Shown in pieces: positions 7,299-14,464 of a stretch of 21,487 bases of DNA (position 1 is the first letter of the stretch; every line of letters starts with the position of its first letter). The DNA is taken from NCBI GenBank assembly GCA_002499545.1, contig DAME01000042.1, positions 1 through 21,487 on the forward strand. The letters are read 5' to 3'. The position numbers were made by a program, and so were the translations under genes. The notes below the pieces were generated by a model. It did no database searches, was not told the origin of the DNA, and saw nothing but the letters and a program-made list of their open reading frames with translations. The DNA comes from Euryarchaeota archaeon UBA88 (GTDB lineage: Archaea > Thermoplasmatota > Poseidoniia > Poseidoniales > Poseidoniaceae).

Positions 7299-10200
7299 AT
7301 GGCCTCCACTCGCAATGCAATTCTCATGTTTGGATTGATGCTGCTCATGTCCCTTGCTCCGTTGGTCACTGCGGCAGATTCGGACGGTGACGGTTTCGAA
7401 GATTCAGTCGATGATTGCCGATGGGCTGCGGGCACATCAAGCGTGGACAGAGACGGTTGCCCTGACAGCGACGGCGACGGCACGTCCGACCTTAACGACG
7501 GCTGGGCTGCCGGCAACCCCAACTTCCAAAATGAGTTCACGACGACCTCAAATTCGGATTACAACGATATTGAGTATTCACCCGATGGAGAATTCATCAT
7601 TACCGCATCCGATGACGGTTTTGTGCGAAAATGGAATGCCTCTACTCACGTCAATGTCAGGTCTGTACTCGGTACGGCTGGTAACGATGAGATCACATCG
7701 GTAGCGTACTCGCCCGATGGAATGTATGTGGCTGCGGGCTTGGATGACGACAACGATTCGGTTCGCATCTACCATGCGAGCAACCTTACATCGGTCTATG
7801 GAGAGATTTCAGTCGATGTTGGCAGCGGTGATTTGATCAACGATGTTGAGTTTTCACCCGACAGTGGCTTACTCGCTGTGTCCATTGGTAGGTCTGGAAA
7901 CGGTGGCACCAACGGGCGAGTTCTCTTTGTTGACGTTACAGACGGAAGTGTTCTCAACCAATTTTTGAACCCTAACAACGAAGACCGCTTCTACGATGCG
8001 GAATTCTCGCCTGATGGGGAGCTGATTGTTCTTGCCGGAAACGGTGACTTCTACATCTCCAACGTTTCGTCTGGAGCAACTGTGTACTCGATCACGAATC
8101 CGCCCGAATCAGTCAACGCAATTGCATGGTCGCCTGATGGCAACTACATTGCAATGTGCGGCGGCTGGGAAGGTGGCGGAGCCAGCTTTGACATGTACAA
8201 ATTCATGAGCAACTCATGGGTTCGAATTTGGGAGAAAGCAACCACTACTTCATGTGCTTCAACCGACTTCTCTCACGACAGTTCACAAGTTGCAGTAGGT
8301 ATGTACTGGTACGGAGCCGATGGCAATGTTGCGAAAGTCTACCAGTCAGATTCAGGTACGCTTGTCGATTCATTCAACGGCCCGAGATACAACGGCTGCA
8401 GTTCAGGAAACAACTACGGCAATTGTGGTGAAATTCTTGGAATTGCATGGAGCCCCGACAGTTCCCATATCGTGACTGCTCACAGCAGAAACGACGAGGG
8501 AGTTTACTACTGGTATGCCGACATTGATGAAGACAATGACGGCTACAACACAACCGATCAAGGAGACGGAGTGGTTGATGCATTCCCGACCGACGGTTCG
8601 CAATGGACCGACACCGACAACGACGGATATGGTGATAACGTAGTCTACGACGACGACTCAGACAGTTCTACTCCATCCGTTCCAGCATTCCAACCTGACG
8701 CGTGCTTGACAGTCTTTGGGACGTCGTCACAAGACCGATTCGGATGCCCTGACGGTGACGGTGACGGATGGTCGGACGAAGGCGATCTTTACCCGTCTGA
8801 CGGCCTGCAGTGGGCAGACCGAGATGGCGACGGATTCGGCGACAACTACTATTTTGATTTGAGCGGTGCTCAACTCCACCTCAACCAATCAGGCGATGCG
8901 TTCCCCGACGACGAAACCCAGTGGAACGATACCGATGGAGACAATTACGGTGACAATTACATGAACGCATCATGGAACGATTATCGTCCATCAGAATGGC
9001 CTGGTTTACTGCTTTCAAATGCTAACAACAGCGATGTATTCCCACTTGACCGAACCCAGTGGGCAGATACTGACGGCGATTGGGTCGGCGATGAACAGAT
9101 GAGTGACCGTTCTGATGGTTGTCCAATCGAATGGGGAGATTCTCGCTTTGACCGCCTTGGCTGCCTCGATACCGACGGCGATGGTTGGTCGGATGCCGAT
9201 GCAGGATGGCCATCCACCTCGGACTGCTATGGTGCGGATGCTTTCCCGACAGACCCGACGCAATGGTGCGATGAAGACGGTGATGGTTTTGGCAGCAATC
9301 AAACCGGTAACGATGCCGACGAATGCCCGAACGAAGCTGGAACTTCTTACCTCGATCGAATTGGCTGTTCCGACCGGGATGGCGACGGTTACTCAAATGC
9401 AGGCGACCCGTTCCCAGACGACGGAACGCAATGGTCTGACAAAGATGGAGACAACCGCGGAGACAATCCGAACGGCTCGAATCCTGATGCCTATCCTGAC
9501 GACGCATCCCAATGGAAGGATACCGATGGCGATGGCTACGGAGACAACCCTACTGGCTTCAACGGCGATGACTTCTGGCAAGACCCTAACCAGTGGGAAG
9601 ATACCGATGGTGACGGGTTTGGCGATAATTTCGTCGATGAAAACAACGACGGGATTTCAGAAGGCTACTCTGATGTTTGTCCACTCGTTTACGGCAACTC
9701 TCTCGATGCTGCGACCCGTGGCTGCTCTGACACTGACCAAGATGGATTTGTTGACCCCGTTGACGCATTCCCAAGTGATCCTTTCCAATGGGCTGATTCA
9801 GACGGTGATGGATATGGAGACAATACCGCCGTCCCAAGCGGTGATGACTGCGTTGACATCTTTGGAAAGTCATTCAAGAACAACCGACACGGATGCCCCG
9901 ACCTTGATTTTGATGGCTGGGCTGACGTTGATGACGTGTTCCCTGCCGATATGCTGCAATGGGAAGACAGTGATGGTGATGGATGGGGCGACAACTACGC
10001 GTGGGTGAACGAAACAATCCCCGACCTTGACAACCCCGGAGAGACGTTCACGGTTCGCAATCAAACCGGCGATGCGTTCCCCGAAATTGCTGACCAGTGG
10101 TCGGACATGGACGGTGATGGATGGGGAGACAACCAAACCAGTTTCTTCCAGCCAGACGCCTTCCCATTCCATCCTTCGCAATGGAACGACTTTGACGGTG

Positions 10201-10817
10201 ACGGCTACGGCGACAACAGCGTGTACGATCCCGACGGTCCTGACGGCCCAATGGAACCGGGAAGCGCATTCCAGCCGGATGAATGCAGAAAAGAATTCGG
10301 AACTTCGAATCTTGAAGAATACGGATGCCCTGACAGTGATGGCGATGGTCGTGCAGACATCAACGACCCCTGTCCTTGGGACCCTTCGATTACGGCAGGT
10401 GTCCTGACTGGCCCGAATGCCGTCACGTGCCTCATCACCTCGGACCCGAGCCTTGATTCAAGCAATGAAGAAGGCGGTGTATTCTCCTCCAGCGCGCAGA
10501 CGTTCACGTACATGGGGATAGCCATTGTGTTCTTGCTTGCACTGATCTTTGTTGCTCAAGTAGCGAAGGCTTCATCCAAGCGAAAGCTTGCTTCAGAACG
10601 CGCCGAAGAGCGCAAGATTGACGCAGCATTCTCAGAAGAAGAGGAGCGTCGTATGGCTTGGATTGACCACTATGTGGCAGCAGGCCAACTTGACGAAGCC
10701 CGCGCCCTGGGATGGGTCGAACCGGCTGCTGTGCCGCAATGGAAGCAGTATGAACTCGACCAACAAGCCTCACAGCAGTCATCCATACCTACAATGCTTG
10801 ATTTAGACAAACTTTGA
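7299..10817 (+). CDS. Secreted, membrane-anchored WD40 propeller and TSP3-like repeat surface protein
   Basis: This 1172-aa protein starts with a signal peptide (about residues 1-25, ending LVTA before AD). A short acidic repeat follows. Seven WD40-like repeats cover about residues 85-409, each with a core such as YSPDG, FSPDG or WSPDG, enough for one closed seven-bladed propeller. From about 410 to 1055 come acidic TSP3-like, calcium-loop repeats. Twelve have a QWxDxDGDGxGDN-type core and about seven have a GCxDxDGDG core. One membrane helix lies at about 1069-1090, followed by KASSKRK (positive-inside) and an 80-aa charged cytoplasmic tail with a helix near EEEERRMAWIDHY and a terminal LDLDKL. 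The topology is outside propeller, stiff calcium-bound stalk, anchor. Function is unknown; adhesion or sensing is inferred. The next gene begins 69 nt downstream on the same strand. Confidence 0.9.
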   Translation: MASTRNAILMFGLMLLMSLAPLVTAADSDGDGFEDSVDDCRWAAGTSSVDRDGCPDSDGDGTSDLNDGWAAGNPNFQNEFTTTSNSDYNDIEYSPDGEFIITASDDGFVRKWNASTHVNVRSVLGTAGNDEITSVAYSPDGMYVAAGLDDDNDSVRIYHASNLTSVYGEISVDVGSGDLINDVEFSPDSGLLAVSIGRSGNGGTNGRVLFVDVTDGSVLNQFLNPNNEDRFYDAEFSPDGELIVLAGNGDFYISNVSSGATVYSITNPPESVNAIAWSPDGNYIAMCGGWEGGGASFDMYKFMSNSWVRIWEKATTTSCASTDFSHDSSQVAVGMYWYGADGNVAKVYQSDSGTLVDSFNGPRYNGCSSGNNYGNCGEILGIAWSPDSSHIVTAHSRNDEGVYYWYADIDEDNDGYNTTDQGDGVVDAFPTDGSQWTDTDNDGYGDNVVYDDDSDSSTPSVPAFQPDACLTVFGTSSQDRFGCPDGDGDGWSDEGDLYPSDGLQWADRDGDGFGDNYYFDLSGAQLHLNQSGDAFPDDETQWNDTDGDNYGDNYMNASWNDYRPSEWPGLLLSNANNSDVFPLDRTQWADTDGDWVGDEQMSDRSDGCPIEWGDSRFDRLGCLDTDGDGWSDADAGWPSTSDCYGADAFPTDPTQWCDEDGDGFGSNQTGNDADECPNEAGTSYLDRIGCSDRDGDGYSNAGDPFPDDGTQWSDKDGDNRGDNPNGSNPDAYPDDASQWKDTDGDGYGDNPTGFNGDDFWQDPNQWEDTDGDGFGDNFVDENNDGISEGYSDVCPLVYGNSLDAATRGCSDTDQDGFVDPVDAFPSDPFQWADSDGDGYGDNTAVPSGDDCVDIFGKSFKNNRHGCPDLDFDGWADVDDVFPADMLQWEDSDGDGWGDNYAWVNETIPDLDNPGETFTVRNQTGDAFPEIADQWSDMDGDGWGDNQTSFFQPDAFPFHPSQWNDFDGDGYGDNSVYDPDGPDGPMEPGSAFQPDECRKEFGTSNLEEYGCPDSDGDGRADINDPCPWDPSITAGVLTGPNAVTCLITSDPSLDSSNEEGGVFSSSAQTFTYMGIAIVFLLALIFVAQVAKASSKRKLASERAEERKIDAAFSEEEERRMAWIDHYVAAGQLDEARALGWVEPAAVPQWKQYELDQQASQQSSIPTMLDLDKL
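7550..8530 (+). repeat. Seven WD40-like propeller repeats (coding)
   Basis: Seven units recur about every 45-55 codons. Their cores are IEYSPDGEF, VAYSPDGMY, VEFSPDSGL, AEFSPDGEL, IAWSPDGNY, TDFSHDSSQ and IAWSPDSSH. The first carries the most classical ending (DDGFVRKWN). DNA-level identity between units is low, so these are old duplications. Confidence 0.8.
8560..10375 (+). repeat. TSP3-like acidic repeat array (coding)
   Basis: Twelve copies of a QW-x-D-x-D-G-D-G-x-G-D-N core are interleaved with GC-x-D-x-D-G-D-G units (six in this span, one more near 7455). Spacing is uneven, about 25-60 codons. The alternating Asp/Gly loops match TSP3-type calcium-binding units. The DNA shows a recurring GAyGGyGAyGG pattern with many synonymous changes. 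Some copies are degenerate, for example DGDWVGDE near 9070. Confidence 0.85.
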
Positions 10818-10857
10818 TGCAGCCGCACAAGTCATACACATCGTATGTACCGCTGAC

Positions 10858-10868
10858 CTTTCAAGTAA
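10858..10868 (+). promoter_or_regulatory. Weak TATA-like element before the membrane-tethered regulator
   Basis: CTTTCAAGTAA ends 18 nt before ATG 10887 in the 69-nt gap after the WD40/TSP3 gene. It resembles the TTTCAAAAAG box before the gene starting at 19968. It could allow separate transcription, but read-through from the upstream gene is equally possible. Confidence 0.2.
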
Positions 10869-10886
10869 TGACGAGGTCTCAAAACC

Positions 10887-13502
10887 ATGGCCGGCGCTAC
10901 GCGCAGCACAGTGGTGGTTCTCACCTCCCTGTTGCTGATGCTAAACTTTGCAGCATTTTCCAGTGCAGAGGGCGAAGATGTACGGTTTAATCTCGATAAC
11001 ATCTCGACCAACGACCAACCGTGGTTCGTTGCAGGGGACGCCGCCGAATTCACACCTCAGTTCATCAATGATGGCGCTCAGACATCCGTTACCAATGACC
11101 CCTCGTGTGGGGTTGTTCTCCAAGTATCCGATTCAACCGGCCAGATGCTCATCGACCAGTCAAATCTCTGTCGTGGCCAGACTCAATCCATTGACTTGGC
11201 AGCAACTGAGACCTATTCCTTTGATACCCTGATGTGGGATTTGAAAGTTGATGAACAGTACGTAGAACCTGGTGCCTACACGCTCACTGCATACCACCCC
11301 GCATCTCAGCGCAGCACATCGGTTGAACTTGAAGTGCAAACACCTGTCGAGGTTTCAAACCAGTTGCAGATTTCAGTTGAAGCAAACAGCCGATTGAACG
11401 TACTGCAAGTCGATGAAGAGATTGTTCTTGGCGTGACACTCTCCAATCCTGTTGACCAAACCATCGATCTCCCACAGGCTGACGGATGCAAGATGTTGGT
11501 TGAAATCAATGGTTTGGAAACCCTTGGAATGCCGTGCTTTGGAAACCTTTCACGCCTTGATTCGTACGAGCAAACCCATCTGGGCGACATCCTCATGCCA
11601 GATGCATCGTTGAACGCCGGCCTTAACACGGTGCGGGTGAGCTTCCCGGGGGAGTCGCTTGTTGCCGTTGAGGAATTTGAATTGGCTACCTCACAAACCG
11701 TGGACACCACGAACCAGCACACGCTACTGACTGAAATTTCGTGGCCAGCCAATGCTGATGACCGTTACGGAAAGGGCGATATTCTCCAATCGCAACTCGT
11801 TATGACAAATCAAGGGGATGTCGCTCAAACCCTCACGTTCCTCGACACCTGCCGAGCCGAGATGTGGGTTCTTGACGATGGAGGAGATATTGTCTTTGAC
11901 AGTCGCCTCATTAAATCGTGTAATGCCATTGAACTGGACTACATTCTCGATGCGAATGAACAGGTTTTCTTCACCCTCCCCGATTGGACATTCACCGATT
12001 TGACCGGTTGTGAAGTTGAATCAGGTTCGTATTCAGTGGTGGTTGAAGTACCTCAATTCCATCTCTCGACCATGCAGACAATCTACTATTCGCAATCCTC
12101 AGGCTCTTCGTGCGCTTCTCCGCTGAATCTCGACATCACCGCTGAGATGTCATTGAACGACGCTCAAGGGTTTGGCTTAGAAATCGACCTCCTTCCGCGT
12201 TCATCCGACGTTGATCTTCGATGGGTCGGTCCTTGTGCCGTGACAGTATCACTCATCGAAGCCTCGGTTGGTGAAGTGGTCTACTCTGCTGCATCGCTGT
12301 GCGATGACTATGATGGCCGTCAGTTCACGGTTCCGTTCAGCAGCGATTCCTCACCTCTTACTTTGGACGTTGGACAAATTCAGATGATTGATTTCCAACA
12401 GCAATCACTCGAAGATGGTGAGTACCAACTGGTGGTTCAACTTGAAGCCAATCCACTCACGAAGGCTGGGTTTATGTTTTCGTGGCCACTTGAAGAGCAG
12501 TCGGTAGCAACAGCCCAATCCTCTCAACCAATTATCGAGGAAACCCCTCGCTTGTTGAGTGGTACGTGGTCCGGCTTGCAAACCGAGATGGGCACCTGTT
12601 GGATGTTTGAATCGCCGCAAGACGGTCAACTGCTGTTATCGAGTGCAAAGCTTGGATTGTGGCAGCCCAACCAAGGTTGGAGCGGCACTTATTCGGTCGT
12701 CAACGCTCCTTCGCACCCCGCTTGTGCAGCATATCAAGCACCTTCATTCCAAATCCTCTCTCTCGAAATCGAACAGGAACCAGTTGTTGAACAATCCATA
12801 GAATTAGAACAAGCAGTGTCCGAACCTCAAACCGCTGAAGAACAACCGGTCGAAGTTGTTTCAACCGTCCTCATCGTCGTCACCAGCGGTTCGATTCTCT
12901 CACTCCTCGTTGCCTTTGTTCTCGGAAACGAATCGTTGCGAATCCCTTCCACTGCCGCAGGATTGTGGCTGTTTGGACTACTTGGTCGAACCCATGAGAC
13001 TTCTGACGGCCGCTACCAGCGAGGTCGCCTTATGGGGTACCTTACTGCAAATCCTGGGTGCCATTTCCGTGCACTCATGGCTGCCCTTGAGATGAGCAAT
13101 GGTCAAATCACTCACCACCTCCGAATCCTCGAAGACGAAGAAGGGATTTGGCGTCGAAAGGATGGACGGTTGGTCCGATACTATCCGTTGACCAACGCCC
13201 TTCATCCCGATCTCGAAGAAGCGGATTTACCGGTCCCCCCTCTCTCGCCCGACCCAAACAGTTTGCAAGGCAAGATTCTGACGCTTCTTGACCGAGATGG
13301 ACCGCTGGGTGAATTCCCCACTCAAGCAGAACTTGCACATCGTTTAGAAAAGAGTCAGCAGTTGGTTTCACACCATCTTCGAACTCTACAGAAATTCGGC
13401 TTAGTTGAGAAGCGGAAGATGGGATTGAAAAACCGGTATAAACTCACCAGAGAAGCAATATTCCTCTTGGAGTCAAATTCCGATTTCACTCGTGAGGACT
13501 GA
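10887..13502 (+). CDS. Membrane-tethered transcription regulator: tandem beta-domain ectodomain plus two ArsR-like winged helices
   Basis: This 871-aa protein has a signal peptide (residues 1-27). Its ectodomain of about 620 residues contains four similar beta-rich domains, each with a cysteine pair: C74/C95, C201/C217, C322/C345 and C450/C472. Another pair, C571/C613, follows. The domains resemble BsuPI-type or Ig-like folds (strands like AEMWVLDDGGDIVFDS, then SGSYSVVVEV). A Glu/Gln/Pro-rich linker leads to one membrane helix (657-680). Inside are two winged helices, residues about 708-768 (recognition NGQITHHLRILE) and 791-862 (QQLVSHHLRTLQKFGLV). Both match ArsR-like HTH proteins. The layout suggests DNA binding at the membrane, controlled by an extracellular signal; the ligand and target are unknown. 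It lies 69 nt after the WD40/TSP3 gene. Its last 17 nt overlap the convergent GHMP kinase gene. Confidence 0.85.
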   Translation: MAGATRSTVVVLTSLLLMLNFAAFSSAEGEDVRFNLDNISTNDQPWFVAGDAAEFTPQFINDGAQTSVTNDPSCGVVLQVSDSTGQMLIDQSNLCRGQTQSIDLAATETYSFDTLMWDLKVDEQYVEPGAYTLTAYHPASQRSTSVELEVQTPVEVSNQLQISVEANSRLNVLQVDEEIVLGVTLSNPVDQTIDLPQADGCKMLVEINGLETLGMPCFGNLSRLDSYEQTHLGDILMPDASLNAGLNTVRVSFPGESLVAVEEFELATSQTVDTTNQHTLLTEISWPANADDRYGKGDILQSQLVMTNQGDVAQTLTFLDTCRAEMWVLDDGGDIVFDSRLIKSCNAIELDYILDANEQVFFTLPDWTFTDLTGCEVESGSYSVVVEVPQFHLSTMQTIYYSQSSGSSCASPLNLDITAEMSLNDAQGFGLEIDLLPRSSDVDLRWVGPCAVTVSLIEASVGEVVYSAASLCDDYDGRQFTVPFSSDSSPLTLDVGQIQMIDFQQQSLEDGEYQLVVQLEANPLTKAGFMFSWPLEEQSVATAQSSQPIIEETPRLLSGTWSGLQTEMGTCWMFESPQDGQLLLSSAKLGLWQPNQGWSGTYSVVNAPSHPACAAYQAPSFQILSLEIEQEPVVEQSIELEQAVSEPQTAEEQPVEVVSTVLIVVTSGSILSLLVAFVLGNESLRIPSTAAGLWLFGLLGRTHETSDGRYQRGRLMGYLTANPGCHFRALMAALEMSNGQITHHLRILEDEEGIWRRKDGRLVRYYPLTNALHPDLEEADLPVPPLSPDPNSLQGKILTLLDRDGPLGEFPTQAELAHRLEKSQQLVSHHLRTLQKFGLVEKRKMGLKNRYKLTREAIFLLESNSDFTRED

Positions 13503-14373
13503 CGGTTCGCTGAATTCCTTCTGATTCAAGTTCCCACTTCAATTCTGTCCATCCGTCATTGAGAAGCGTCGCTCTTACCGCTGATTGAGCATGAAGGTCG
13601 TTGATGAAAACGCCAACGACACCTCCACCACCTGCTCCCATGGCTTTCCATGCAAGCACATCACCACTGTGTTCCAGTGCAGCCAAGGGTCTTCGAAACG
13701 GCTCGTGGACATGCCCACCAAGACCGTCTACTCCAGCCATGACCATCCGCAGTGCATTCACAAATTCGCTTCTTGATTCGTTTTGAAGTGCAGTTTTCAT
13801 GTGTTCACCAGCTTGTGCAAGGTGGTGTAGGGCGTCAGTGACTGCAGCATCGCCTCGTTCAAAGCGCTGCCAAACGTCTTCATGCAGTTCACCTGAAACG
13901 TGCTGGATACCACTGTCGAACAACATCATGTGTGCTTCAATCCATTGCGTGAAAGATGGCGAGGGGGTGAGTTGTTCGACACGGACTTCGTCACCCTGAA
14001 ATTGCAGGTACTGAATTCCTCCATTTGCACTGGCCCACTGGTCTTGACGGCCACCGGTATTTCCCATCAATCCCTCGAATTGAAATGCTAATTCAGCGAG
14101 TTCGAGCGATGACCGATTGTGTCCAGCAATCGCTGCAAGAAGGGCGACATTCATCGCACCCGATGTACCAAGCCCCGAACCAATTGGCATGTCGGTTGAA
14201 TAGGAAACCGAGCATAATCGCTGGTCGTCAACCACCATTTCTGCAGTAATGTAGCGGTTGATTGCCATGTTAACGACATGGCCCACTGAACCACGGCAAT
14301 ATGCGGGTACATCTGTCCAACCACCTGCTAAATCGATTCGTGTCGGTACGCGTACCGTCACTCGCTTGGCCAT
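13486..14373 (-). CDS. GHMP-family sugar kinase (heptose 7-phosphate kinase / fucokinase-like)
   Basis: This kinase is 295 aa from ATG 14373. All three GHMP motifs are visible. The N-terminal RVPTRIDLAGGWTDVPAYC is the form typical of D-glycero-D-manno-heptose 7-phosphate kinases and L-fucokinase domains. PIGSGLGTSGAMN is the ATP-binding loop, and GAGGGGVVG is the C-terminal motif. GGRQDQWASANGG also matches the heptose-kinase branch. It would phosphorylate a sugar on the way to a nucleotide-activated form for surface glycans; the exact substrate is uncertain. The frame stays open to 14562, but those residues overlap leuS and lack family similarity, so I start at MAKRVTVRVPTR. No Shine-Dalgarno is visible. 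It is divergent from leuS and overlaps the end of the membrane-tethered regulator gene by 17 nt. Confidence 0.9.
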   Translation of the reverse strand: MAKRVTVRVPTRIDLAGGWTDVPAYCRGSVGHVVNMAINRYITAEMVVDDQRLCSVSYSTDMPIGSGLGTSGAMNVALLAAIAGHNRSSLELAELAFQFEGLMGNTGGRQDQWASANGGIQYLQFQGDEVRVEQLTPSPSFTQWIEAHMMLFDSGIQHVSGELHEDVWQRFERGDAAVTDALHHLAQAGEHMKTALQNESRSEFVNALRMVMAGVDGLGGHVHEPFRRPLAALEHSGDVLAWKAMGAGGGGVVGVFINDLHAQSAVRATLLNDGWTELKWELESEGIQRTVSPHE

Positions 14374-14464
14374 GAATACCCGACGAAATCCACCCACATG
14401 AAGAGTGGCATTCAAGTCAAATGGTTGATTCGGATGTTTGTCTCGTACACTTGGGGTCGATGCT

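Noticed and set aside
9103..10008. A 301-codon plus-strand open frame in the TSP3 array
   Set aside because: It is a shifted reading of the repetitive Asp/Gly codons (Met/Thr-rich), explained by the repeat composition.
8560..10375. Regular DNA periodicity that could look like a CRISPR or other non-coding array
   Set aside because: Units have unequal spacing, stay in frame, differ at synonymous sites and translate into calcium-loop repeats.
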